Of a stretch of 64,000 nt of DNA, positions 54,311 through 62,950 are shown one piece after another. The notes under the pieces were generated by a model. The model was not told the DNA's origin, made no database searches, and worked only from the letters and a program-made list of their open reading frames with translations. The stretch covers positions 5,162,501 to 5,226,500 of the forward strand of contig QLII01000001.1 of NCBI GenBank assembly GCA_003259005.1. The letters run 5' to 3'. Source of the stretch: Spirosoma telluris (lineage in GTDB: Bacteria > Bacteroidota > Bacteroidia > Cytophagales > Spirosomataceae). Made by a program: the position numbers and the translations under genes. Position 1 is the first letter of the stretch. The number at the start of each line of letters is the position of its first letter.

Positions 54311-56738
54311 CTAAAATTTAAAATTATAAGTCACTGAAGGAATAATCGTTGCGAAAACAGAATAACGAATGGCTTCTGTTATACGTGGATTATCGGTGTT
54401 TGGCTGGAAGTATACCGAGAAAGCATTCTTCCGGGCGTAGGCATTATAAACGGAGAATACCCAGTTATCTTCTTTCCGCTTACCCGGACGTTTCCGTCCC
54501 TGTAGGGTTGCCGCCAGATCGAGTCGATGGTAAGCCGGAATACGGTAGTTATTCCGTGTGTTGCCGTAATTCTGGGGGACGACAATGCCTTCATATTCAA
54601 AACGGTTTGTCGGAAACGTACCCGGTGTACCAGTCGCAAATGTGAATGTGGCCGAGAAGTTCCAGCGTTTGGCATGGGGTGGGTCAAACAACAGTACAGA
54701 CGTTAGCGTGTGGCGTTTATCGAAACGAGTGGGATACCAGTTATCATTGTTGATCCCATTAACCTGGCGCTCTGTTTTGGCCAACGTATAGCTAATCCAA
54801 CCGTTCACTACGCCCGTATTTCGCTTGATAAAAAACTCGGCTCCATAAGCCCGTCCTTTACCACTCAGCAAATCACCTTCGAGGTATTTATTCAGAATCA
54901 GGCTGGCTCCGTCGATGTAATCAATCTGGTTTTGTAGCCATTTATAATACACCTCTACCGACGCTTCAAATTCCTGTCCGGTGTGGCCAAAATTTTTGAA
55001 GTACCCACCCGCAATCTGATCGGCAAGTTGCGGTTTAATGTTATTGGTCGAGGGCGTCCAGATGTCTAACGGGGTCGACGCTGTTGTGTTGGATATTAAG
55101 TGGATATACTGGGCCAGTCGGTTATAGCTCAATTTAAGTGAGCTATTATCCGTGAGATCATATTTTGCCGCAAAACGAGGCTCCCAATTGCCATATGTTT
55201 TGATGACATCCCCCCTTTATAATCGACCGTTGTTACCACTTCGCGTCGGGTGCCAAACGGAACGTCGGTCTGGAAAGTGTAAGCTTCGCCCGGCCCGACG
55301 TAGTTGAACAATGAATAGCGCAAGCCATACTGAAGTTGCAGCTTGGTAGTCAGTTGCTGCTCATTGCCCACATAAAGCGCAGCCTCGAACGCATGTTTAT
55401 TGGCGATGCCAAAGGAACGAACATTGCCGGAACTGGCAGCAGTAGCCGTACCCGGCTGAAAATCATGGATAATAGCCTGGCCACCAAAGGTTATGGTATT
55501 TTTACCCAAAAACAGTGAGAAATCCGGCTTCAGACTGTAATCGACAATGCGGGAGTCGGTTCTGAAATAGTCATTAGGGGTTTTCTGTTTCAGGTCGGTA
55601 TTCAGCGAGTAGTCGTAATTGCTGTAGTAGGCGGTTGTGTTCAGAAATAATCGGTCACTGAATACGTGGTTCCAACGGGCCGAAAGGGTTGTATTTCCCC
55701 AGTTGAACCCAAAGTCCGACCCGAATACATCGCGGCCCAGATAACCCGATAGAAACACCGTATTTTTATCGTTGATGCGATAATTACCTTTAGCGGTCAG
55801 ATCGTAGAAATAGAATTTAGCTCCTTTGAGGTCACTGCTCAGGAACGGTTGTGCCAGAATATCTGCATAGGAACGCCGGGCAGCAACAATAAATGACCCT
55901 TTTCCTTTAAATAAAGGCCGCTCATACGACAAGCGACTAAAAATCAACCCAATACCACCGTTCAACTCAGGTTTCTTGGCATTACCCTCTTTCAGTCGAA
56001 CGTCCAGAATGGAGGCAATCCGCCCCCCATAGTTCGCCGGGATACCCCCTTTAATGAGCTTCACATCCTTAACGGCGTCTGGATTAAAGACCGAAAAGAA
56101 ACCAAACAGGTGAGACGAATTATAGACCGGAGCCTCGTCAAGTAACACCAGATTCTGGTCAATGCTGCCCCCGCGCACATTGAAGCCCGTTGCCCCTTCG
56201 CCCACGGTCGAAACGCCCGGCAGCAATTGAATACTGCGAATCACATCGACCTCACCCAACAGGGCCGGAATCCGTTTCAGGGTTTTCACGTCAATCTTGT
56301 TGACGCTCATTTCAATGTTCTTGACGTTGTCATCTTCGCGGGTCGTAGACACAACCACTTCCTGAAGCTCTTTCCCTTCCTGCTTCATTTCCAGGTCAAG
56401 GCGCACATTATGATCGGTTAGGTCAACCGTTCGAGCCTGTTTTTCATAACCGACATAGCTGATAACCAGATTATAATTACCGGGCTGTAAGGTTACGGCA
56501 AAGAACCCGTAGCTGTTTGTGACGGCCCGGTGCTGGTTTCCTTTACATAAACCGATACACCGATCAGACCTTCGCCATTGGCGGCATCCTTTATGTAGCC
56601 ACTAATCGTCAGGCCAGCCCCCTGGTTACCTTTGTTCTGTCTGTTGCTGATCGTATTCGTCTCTTGTGCATTGCTCCTCTGGAAGGGAAGGCAAATAATA
56701 CATAAACAGTATAGCCAATGTAGAGAACTATGTTTCAT
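54311..56738 (-). pseudogene. TonB-dependent receptor, two frameshifts
   Basis: Started at MKHSSLHWLYCLCIICLP (56738), which gives a signal peptide ending SNAQ. A carboxypeptidase-like domain (LTISGYIKDAANGEGLIGVSV) and plug (VIRSIQLLPGVSTVGEGATGF; VLLDEAPVYNSSHLFGFFS) follow, then a barrel ending SVTYNFKF. The frame breaks at the CCC of 56526-56528 (repair gives ETSTGAVTNSYGFFAVTLQP) and the C run 55210-55215 (repair gives VDYKGGDVIKTYGNWEPRF). The repaired length is 809 aa. It lacks a SusD partner and is paired with DUF4249. Two breaks in one gene still fit the single homopolymer-undercount pattern. Confidence 0.88.
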
Positions 56739-56946
56739 TGCGTTAGATATAGATCGCCTATCCACGAATGGCGATTCAGGTGATTAACGCAAAAGTATAT
56801 CCACTCCTATTACAATTAGGCAGAAATTAGATAAACCAGCTAAAATAGCCGCTGAACGGTAGATGGAGTAGGACAAAACCAATATATAAGTCTTGACAAT
56901 GCAGTTGGACGTACTCTCATGCTTCAATCGCGGCAGGAAAGCTGCG

Positions 56947-57843
56947 TTACTGAGCCTGAATAACAGCAATCAGTTTCTGTAACTCCTTGAATCGCTTGTC
57001 GTCTGGTTCGGGATTCGCAATCGGTAATTTTTTGAGTTCGTCAATGATAATCCGACCAACCAGCAACCGCATATTCTTCTTATCATCGGCGGGAATTACG
57101 TACCAGGGCGCATTATCGGTCGCCGTTTCGTTGATACAGGTTTCGTAGGCGTCCTGATAGTCATCCCAGAAGTCTCGTTCTTTAACATCCCCTTCCTGAA
57201 ACTTCCAGTTTTTTTCCTGGTCTTTAATACGTTCAATCAGCCGTTCGGCCTGTTCTTTTTTGGAAACGTGCAGGTAAAACTTAACCGTTGGGAAACCATT
57301 TCGGTACAGAAACGTCTCCATATTCCGAATCGCTTCGTACCGATGTTTAAACAGTTTGTCTAAATCGTTAGTGGCTTTTTCGGGCAATCGCTGATTTTGC
57401 GTCAGAATTTCCGGATGCACTTTCGTCACCAATACCTCTTCATAATACGAGCGGTTAAAAATCCCAATCATACCACGTTCGGGTAGCTCGCGCCAGCTAC
57501 GCCACAAAAAATCGTGGTCAAGTTCCTGATCGGTCGGGCGTTTGAAGGAGTAGACCTTTACCCCGGCCGGATTGGTACCCGTAAATACATGTTGAATCGT
57601 TCCGTCTTTTCCGGCAGCATCCAGCGCCTGAAAAATCGTTAGCAATCCATAGCGATTCTGAGAGAACATCATCTCCTGCCATTTATCAATTTCTGCCGCC
57701 TGCTGCCGAAGTAAGGCTTCGTAGTGGTCGTCATCTTCGTAGAGATCGTCTACTTTGGTGGGTGCTTTTTTCAGCTTAAATGATTTGTCTCCGTCATGGC
57801 GGAAACGATCGGTGTTGAAGTCTTTCACAGGCGGATGGCGCAA
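56947..57843 (-). CDS. PPK2-family polyphosphate kinase / nucleotide phosphotransferase
   Basis: 298 aa. Walker A ALDAAGKDGTIQHVF, the lid and Walker B region RGMIGIFNRSYYEEVLVTKVHP and WYVIPADDKKNMRLLVGRII are PPK2 class I features. The arginine-rich stretch around FKHRYEAIRNMETFL also fits. It moves phosphate between polyphosphate and nucleoside diphosphates or monophosphates. The substrate class cannot be read by eye. It is separated from the TonB gene by about 200 bases and is probably monocistronic. Confidence 0.92.
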   Translation of the reverse strand: MRHPPVKDFNTDRFRHDGDKSFKLKKAPTKVDDLYEDDDHYEALLRQQAAEIDKWQEMMFSQNRYGLLTIFQALDAAGKDGTIQHVFTGTNPAGVKVYSFKRPTDQELDHDFLWRSWRELPERGMIGIFNRSYYEEVLVTKVHPEILTQNQRLPEKATNDLDKLFKHRYEAIRNMETFLYRNGFPTVKFYLHVSKKEQAERLIERIKDQEKNWKFQEGDVKERDFWDDYQDAYETCINETATDNAPWYVIPADDKKNMRLLVGRIIIDELKKLPIANPEPDDKRFKELQKLIAVIQAQ

Positions 57844-57892
57844 ACTTTACGCAGCTAAGTACTGTTAATTAGTCAGGCAAATTAACCGAATA

Positions 57893-57925
57893 AAACCTAT
57901 AAGGTTTACGAAACCTCGCAGGTTT
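57893..57925. repeat. AAACCT-GGTTT interspersed repeat
   Basis: AAACCTATAAGGTTTACGAA followed by ACCTCGCAGGTTT is two short palindromes in a row. It lies 16 bases before the msrA start and so is in its leader. Confidence 0.6.
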
Positions 57926-57940
57926 ATAGAATCACGATTT

Positions 57941-58507
57941 ATGACGACAAATCAATCGGCCAATCTGGCCAAAGCAACGTTCGGTACGGGCTGTTTCTGG
58001 TGTACGGAGGCAGTCTTCGAATCACTCGATGGGGTTATTTCGGCCGTATCGGGCTACGAAGGTGGCCATAAAGTCAATCCTACCTATACAGAAGTCTGCA
58101 CGGGTACTACGGGCCATGCTGAGTGCATAGAGATTACCTATGACCCGGCCAAAATTACGTATCAGGACCTACTGGAAGCTTTTTTCCGGAGCCACGACCC
58201 AACCTCGTTGAACCGTCAGGGTAATGACATCGGTACCCAATACCGTTCTGTCATTTTTTACCATACCGACGAGCAAAAGCAACTGGCCGAAACAGCCAAA
58301 GCAGAATTAGACAAGTCGGGAGCCTATGATAGCCCGATCGTAACAGAAATTACCGCAGCCGAAACGTTCTACGAAGCAGAAGCTTACCACCAAAATTATT
58401 TTGCCAAGAATCCCAACCAGGGGTATTGCGCTTTCGTCGTTGCGCCCAAAGTTGATAAGTTCAGAAAGGTTTTCAAGGAGAAATTGAAAGCCGAACTTTC
58501 TCATTAA
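57941..58507 (+). CDS. msrA: Peptide-methionine (S)-S-oxide reductase MsrA
   Basis: 188 aa. The catalytic motif ATFGTGCFWCTEAVFESLDGV, followed by SGYEGGHKVNPTYTEVCTGTTGHAE and the NDIGTQYRSVIFYH stretch, is diagnostic. No signal peptide, so cytosolic. It repairs oxidised methionine through a Cys sulfenic acid. It is not fused to MsrB. A terminator follows. Confidence 0.96.
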   Translation: MTTNQSANLAKATFGTGCFWCTEAVFESLDGVISAVSGYEGGHKVNPTYTEVCTGTTGHAECIEITYDPAKITYQDLLEAFFRSHDPTSLNRQGNDIGTQYRSVIFYHTDEQKQLAETAKAELDKSGAYDSPIVTEITAAETFYEAEAYHQNYFAKNPNQGYCAFVVAPKVDKFRKVFKEKLKAELSH

Positions 58508-58525
58508 TAAAAAACCACATTACAT

Positions 58526-58553
58526 AAGCTTCTCAGATAGAGGAGCTTTTTTT
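58526..58553 (+). terminator. Terminator after msrA
   Basis: A 9-bp stem (AAGCTTCTC with GAGGAGCTT, one G-T pair), a short loop and a seven-base T run. Confidence 0.75.
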
Positions 58554-58775
58554 ATTGCCAGTGCAGAGTCAGATTAAAAAAACATAAAACTTACAGTATA
58601 GTAAACTAATCTGCATGATTTTCATCATTGGTGATAGGTTATCAGACCCTGTCTGCTATGTTTGTCCCGTAGTCCATTATATGACCGATTAATAAGTGGT
58701 CTGCCGTCTCGTTTGTTAGGCCCGTAGATTCGCTTTTACTTTGTCTCAAATTTCAACGCAAAACAATTGAATCAA

Positions 58776-59284
58776 ATGAAAAAAATCCACTTTACTCTTT
58801 TGCTAGTTCTAGGTCTTTTAGCTGGTACTAAATCATTTGCCCAAATGCCAATTGATAAAGGAACTAAGTTTATCAACCTTGGTATTGGTCTGGGTGGGGC
58901 TATTACACCGGTGGGGGTATAGGCTTTGTTGGTATAGCTGACTTTGGCGTATATAAAAACATTACAGCGGGCGTTCAAGCTGGATACCATAGTTATGGAA
59001 ATGCCTATCTTACTTATAACTACCACTCTTTTGACCTTGGTGTACGCGGCTCCTATCATTTTAACGAACTCCTTAGCCTTGCCAATGACAAAGTTGACTT
59101 GTATGCTGGTTTAGGATTGTCTTACTATTCTTTTTCGTATGGCGGTTATCTAGATAATTATGGCTCTGTTTATGTGCCCATACATCTTGGCGGTCGTTAC
59201 CTCTTCAGTGATAACGTTGGTGCTTTTGCTGAACTAGGCTCTAGCATTAACACGCTTAAACTAGGGGTAACGTTCAAATTCTAA
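58776..59284 (+). pseudogene. Small outer-membrane beta-barrel protein, one frameshift
   Basis: The ATG at 58776 opens a signal peptide MKKIHFTLLLVLGLLAGTKS with cleavage at FAQ. The frame breaks in the G run 58896-58899. One added G gives INLGIGLGGYYTGGGIGFVG and continues to the stop at 59284, total 169 aa. Alternating strands (FGVYKNITAGVQAGYHSYGN; YNYHSFDLGVRGSYHF; VDLYAGLGLSYYSFSY) end with LGVTFKF, a classic barrel C-terminus. Similar to OmpA-barrel-like small porins of the phylum. Only fragments of it are open in the raw sequence. Confidence 0.8.
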
Positions 59285-59351
59285 GGAAACCCTTAAATAC
59301 AAAAAAGCCAATCCTAGACTAGGATTGGCTTTTTTGTATTTAAGGGTTTCC
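59285..59351. terminator. Long hairpin terminator
   Basis: A perfect 32-bp stem (59285-59316 and 59320-59351) with a 3-nt loop and internal A/T runs. It terminates the barrel gene and isolates the operon that starts at 59502. Confidence 0.85.
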
Positions 59352-59501
59352 GCACCTCAGCTTTCCACTTTTCGATTACATCCACTAACTTACCTGATTA
59401 TAAACCTACTTTTTCGGCCTTAGTACTATAGCAAAAGGCTCTTCTTCATCTACAAAGTGGCCGACATTATTTATTTTTGGGACTTACTTGATTCCCCACC
59501 A

Positions 59502-60191
59502 ATGAAATTTGTCTTTTTTCTACTGGCTAGTAGTCTTCTTTTTTCGTCCCCCCAAACTATTGAACGCCTGTCGGCAACTATTACTACACGACAAGTGCAA
59601 CAAGGCAAATTAGTTACAATTCGAGGTGAGATTTTTTATCAGCGAAATGGCAATATGGTAACACACTTCACCTTTCCACGTGAAGTAATTATATTAGCCA
59701 ATAAGCTTGGCGAAACCCGAATATACGATCCTCGCCAGAATGCTGTAATGCGTTATCAAAATGAAGCATTCAGCACTCAGACCTCCCAACTGGCTTTTTT
59801 TCTAAACGGAACCACATCCGACATGGGCCTGATGCAGCTTGGTTTTGTGCAGGACAAAACGACCAGTAATGGTAAACTACTGATAACAGAGTGGCGACTG
59901 AAAGCACCCGATAAAAAGTCCCTTATTCAACGTATCAAGATTGTTTATGAGCGCACCAATCCAATTTATATGCACTATGTTGATGGTGCCGGAAAAATTA
60001 TTCGAAAAGTGTTTTACTATGGCTACCAACCTATAGATAGCCATCTATTTCCATCGACAACCACTGAAATTATATATCAGGATCGAGATTCGACCGTATC
60101 CAAAACTGTTTATGCCGATTTCCGACTGAACGGGAACGCTACCAGCCCCTATTTTGACTACATAATTCCAGCAAACGCCAAAATTAATTAA
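59502..60191 (+). CDS. LolA-like outer-membrane lipoprotein-sorting-type protein (first gene of a four-gene operon)
   Basis: 229 aa from the ATG at 59502 (MKFVFFLLASSLLFSS, a signal peptide). A perfect -7-like box TATTTTTG at 59472-59479 argues against an earlier start. The body is an open beta-sheet with LolA-like pattern: ERLSATITTRQVQQGKLVTIRG, REVIILANKLGETRIYDPRQN and FFLNGTTSDMGLMQLGF. Then comes a long beta half ending YFDYIIPANAKIN. LolA-family proteins carry acylated molecules through the periplasm. Its stop overlaps the YidD start by one base. The assignment is by pattern only. Confidence 0.6.
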   Translation: MKFVFFLLASSLLFSSPQTIERLSATITTRQVQQGKLVTIRGEIFYQRNGNMVTHFTFPREVIILANKLGETRIYDPRQNAVMRYQNEAFSTQTSQLAFFLNGTTSDMGLMQLGFVQDKTTSNGKLLITEWRLKAPDKKSLIQRIKIVYERTNPIYMHYVDGAGKIIRKVFYYGYQPIDSHLFPSTTTEIIYQDRDSTVSKTVYADFRLNGNATSPYFDYIIPANAKIN

Positions 60192-60649
60192 TGAATCTAT
60201 ATATGGTTTTGCTGGTAGTTGCTTTAGGAGCGACTACCAGCTCCAGGGCACAATCCCCAGTATTGGATCGGCAATTGCTAGCTGATCGAGATTTTCAGAA
60301 CGATGCCGCTTTTGCTCAATACCGCCGTCCTGGTAACTCTGACCGAGTCATAGAATATCACAAGAAAAGTTGGTTGGTTCAGTACAATCCCGTTTCTCTA
60401 GCATTAAAGGGTGCATTACTTGGTTATCAGCGGCTTATGTCGCAGCAATTAGCCCGAAGCTGCCCTTACCAAATCACCTGCTCAAACTTCAGTAAACAGG
60501 CGATTGAACAGTTCGGTATTGTGAAAGGCGTATTTCTGAGCGCAGATCGCATTATGCGCTGCAATCGGATTGGGCTTCTAGATGTTCCAGCTATAGATAT
60601 AAATGCTACAGATGGTACCATTATTGATTCCTTGAGTCGCTACCGATGA
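60191..60649 (+). CDS. YidD-domain protein with signal peptide
   Basis: 152 aa. The C-terminal part GYQRLMSQQLARSCPYQITC, SNFSKQAIEQFGIVKGVFLS and ADRIMRCNRI contains the conserved Cys-x-Tyr...Cys-S and R-C motifs of YidD (membrane protein insertion efficiency factor). Classical YidD is ~80 aa and sits on the cytosolic face. This one has a signal peptide (VLLVVALGATTSSRAQ) and about 60 extra residues before the domain, so it is predicted to be exported. Coupled to both neighbours (overlap of 1 and 4 bases). Confidence 0.8.
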   Translation: MNLYMVLLVVALGATTSSRAQSPVLDRQLLADRDFQNDAAFAQYRRPGNSDRVIEYHKKSWLVQYNPVSLALKGALLGYQRLMSQQLARSCPYQITCSNFSKQAIEQFGIVKGVFLSADRIMRCNRIGLLDVPAIDINATDGTIIDSLSRYR

Positions 60650-61521
60650 CTAACTTTCATTATTGGCTACTCCTAGTTACAATTGAATTCCTGACAATAC
60701 CAGCCCTTTGCCAGACTACTTCTTTCAGCCAAGAGTGGAAATTCGCTCACTATCTGTCAGATAAAGAAGCCACTGACGAAGCCACGTTTGTTTTACAGGC
60801 TTTCGATAAACAATCACTTACTGACTCACAACGTGATTCAGTAGCTTATCTAACCGGATGGTTAGCTTATCGTGAAAAATTACTTAGCGAAGCCAGTGAT
60901 CATTTATTAGCCGTATCTCCATCATCTCCATTTTATTTAAAATCTCGCTACTTTGGAGCCTACTGTCTGGCTTTCCAGCGGCAATATGATTCGACCAACG
61001 CAATTATGCAGCATCTACCTGTTCCTGACTCAACGTTACTCGAACTACGTGCATTTGAACAGGGAGGCTTAGCTTTATTGCAGCGACAATACGAGCGCTA
61101 CGACACACTCCGCCAACACTTTAGCTACTCATCCTATGCCTTGAGTGCTGAAGAAAAGCGTATGGATGCCTATCGTCTGGGCTTGCAATCCCGTAAACAT
61201 CGGTCACCAGTATTGGCTGGTTTGTTGAGTGCTGCCATACCTGGACTAGGTAAGGTATATGCAGGAAAGTCGAAACAGGGTATTGCTGCTTTTTTACCTG
61301 TGCTGACAATGGGGTTGCTAGCGTGGGAAGGATACCGGAAAGATGGCCCTGCAAGCCTACGATTTCTGGGCTTTGGCTCGCTCTTTACTGTATTTTATGT
61401 TGGAAATATTTGGGGTAGCACGTTGGCCGTAAAAGTCCGACGTGATGAGTTTAACAGAGGGTATGACAACAAAATTTTATTTGATATGCACATTCCTCTA
61501 CGGAATCTGCTCAGTCGCTAA
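60646..61521 (+). CDS. Exported helical-repeat protein with PGxGxxYAGK membrane tail, gene 3
   Basis: 291 aa. Signal peptide (YWLLLVTIEFLTIPALCQ), then TPR-like helices (residues about 30-170). The C-terminal part has AAIPGLGKVYAGKSKQGIAA followed by three hydrophobic stretches (FLPVLTMGLLAWEGY; LRFLGFGSLFTVFYVGNIWG). The motif recalls the TM2/DUF5683 hairpin. Its 4-base overlap with YidD and about 60-base overlap with the next gene tie it to the operon. Function unknown. Confidence 0.7.
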   Translation: MTNFHYWLLLVTIEFLTIPALCQTTSFSQEWKFAHYLSDKEATDEATFVLQAFDKQSLTDSQRDSVAYLTGWLAYREKLLSEASDHLLAVSPSSPFYLKSRYFGAYCLAFQRQYDSTNAIMQHLPVPDSTLLELRAFEQGGLALLQRQYERYDTLRQHFSYSSYALSAEEKRMDAYRLGLQSRKHRSPVLAGLLSAAIPGLGKVYAGKSKQGIAAFLPVLTMGLLAWEGYRKDGPASLRFLGFGSLFTVFYVGNIWGSTLAVKVRRDEFNRGYDNKILFDMHIPLRNLLSR

Positions 61522-62299
61522 GGCACAGGACATATTCACTACAGCCGATTCGCTGTTTATGTCAGGGAAGTTTCTATCTGCACGAGTTGCCTATGAGCGA
61601 GTCCTATTTACCAATGATGAACCAGCCGCGCGATTTGCAGCGGCTCTGGGCAAAGCCCGTTGTCTAAAACAAGAATCGCTATATGCCTCTGCGGTAACGT
61701 TTCTAAATACCCAGATACAAACTGACTATGCTGACAGCTTGCTTTATCAACTCCGACATGAACAAATTCTGTGTGCATACCTTGCGGGGCAGTTTGAAAA
61801 TACACTGTCATTGATAGAGCGATTACCCTACCTACATCCTGACGTATCTGAAACGCCTTTACTAATGGCCGTTCAAGTTCTTGCCTTGAACGAGTTACAA
61901 CGTTGGAATGAAGCGGCCATTGCCTATCGTGCCCTCGCCATACATGTTCATGCCGACACAACTCATCTGAATCCATACCAGCAATTACCTCATCTCAAAA
62001 GCGAAAAAAAAGCACAATTGCTCTCAACGTTTATTCCAGGAGCAGGACAACTCTATGCGGGTAAGCCTGGTGAAGCAGCATTAAGTATAGTCGTGCAATC
62101 AGCGGGATTGTATTTCGGCATTACAAGTTTTTTACAGAGTTATTACCTATCCGCCTGGGGGATCGGCGCGGGACTATTTGGTTCGTTTCATATGGGTGGG
62201 GTACGAAGAGCGCAGATCTTGGTGAAACAACTAAACCAGAAACGAGCCTCAACATTCAATGTTCAAACCCGAAAACAGGTGCTTGAACTAGTTAAATAA
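61463..62299 (+). CDS. Exported helical-repeat protein with PGAGQLYAGK membrane tail, gene 4 (paralogue of gene 3)
   Basis: 278 aa from ATG 61463 (MTTKFYLICTFLYGICSVAKA, a signal peptide); 61442 is another in-frame start. It mirrors gene 3: TPR-like helices (SGKFLSARVAYERVLFTND ... LNELQRWNEAAIAYRALAIH), then STFIPGAGQLYAGKPGEAAL and a hydrophobic tail. It begins inside gene 3, an unusually long overlap. The pair probably arose by duplication and may act as a heterodimer. Function unknown. Confidence 0.7.
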   Translation: MTTKFYLICTFLYGICSVAKAQDIFTTADSLFMSGKFLSARVAYERVLFTNDEPAARFAAALGKARCLKQESLYASAVTFLNTQIQTDYADSLLYQLRHEQILCAYLAGQFENTLSLIERLPYLHPDVSETPLLMAVQVLALNELQRWNEAAIAYRALAIHVHADTTHLNPYQQLPHLKSEKKAQLLSTFIPGAGQLYAGKPGEAALSIVVQSAGLYFGITSFLQSYYLSAWGIGAGLFGSFHMGGVRRAQILVKQLNQKRASTFNVQTRKQVLELVK

Positions 62300-62302
62300 A
62301 TT

Positions 62303-62357
62303 GCTGTTCAAAAAAAGGCCTACTCTAAGATAAGAGTAGGCCTTTTTTTTGAACAGC
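62303..62357. terminator. Bidirectional terminator
   Basis: Arms of about 24 bases (GCTGTTCAAAAAAAGGCCTA and so on) with one extra T on the right and a long T run, between the operon and the TM2 gene. Confidence 0.85.
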
Positions 62358-62368
62358 GTTATTACTAA

Positions 62369-62812
62369 CTATTTAGTAGCCCACATAAAGAATTTTGGGT
62401 TATCGATATAAGGCGAAAGATTGTCGTGGTTAACAATAAGCACGATAAAGTCAACTAAAGGTACGACCCCAAAAATACCACCACAAGTTAAAATATAACC
62501 AACCCAGGTCAATGTCTCAGTACCAAGATATAAACGGTGGATACCAAAGCCCCCTAGAAAAAAGTTTAGCAAAAGCGCTGCCACAAAATCTTTACCGCCA
62601 GCTTTCACCTGAGTAGTACCCGTCAGACCAGAGGCCATGTGCTCGCTCTGAAATAGATTTGTGTTGGCAATAGAAAGACTAACATCTTCACTCTGCGCCA
62701 TGAGTTGCTCAACCTGGCTGTCATTAATGACATAACTATCGGTCGAAATATCAGTAGCACGGGCAGTCAGAGTTGCTACGGTGAGAAAACAAAACGTAAG
62801 TAAACTTTTCAT
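62369..62812 (-). CDS. TM2 domain-containing protein with signal peptide
   Basis: 147 aa. Signal peptide (LLTFCFLTVATLTARA), a polar spacer with ISTDSYVINDSQVEQLMAQS, then the TM2 domain: KDFVAALLLNFFLGGFGIHR, LYLGTETLTWVGYILTCGGIFG and VPLVDFIVLIV. The G-x-x-G-x-HR-x-Y signature between the two helices is clear. TM2 proteins are membrane proteins of uncertain function. It converges on the operon whose genes 3 and 4 carry a related membrane hairpin. Confidence 0.85.
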   Translation of the reverse strand: MKSLLTFCFLTVATLTARATDISTDSYVINDSQVEQLMAQSEDVSLSIANTNLFQSEHMASGLTGTTQVKAGGKDFVAALLLNFFLGGFGIHRLYLGTETLTWVGYILTCGGIFGVVPLVDFIVLIVNHDNLSPYIDNPKFFMWATK

Positions 62813-62950
62813 GTTTATTCTAAATAGTGTAGTGAAAATTGGTTAAGTGTCAAAAATACTGGAAATATTTTGACATCAAACACCTGTACTGAAAAAGCTT
62901 AAACCAGATTATAGCTTTTTCAGTATTGCCTTACTATTTACTTACTCGCC

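Noticed and set aside
58772..59059. Minus-strand open frame of 95 codons
   Set aside because: It is antisense to the small barrel gene, whose signal peptide and barrel C-terminus are recovered after a one-base repair.
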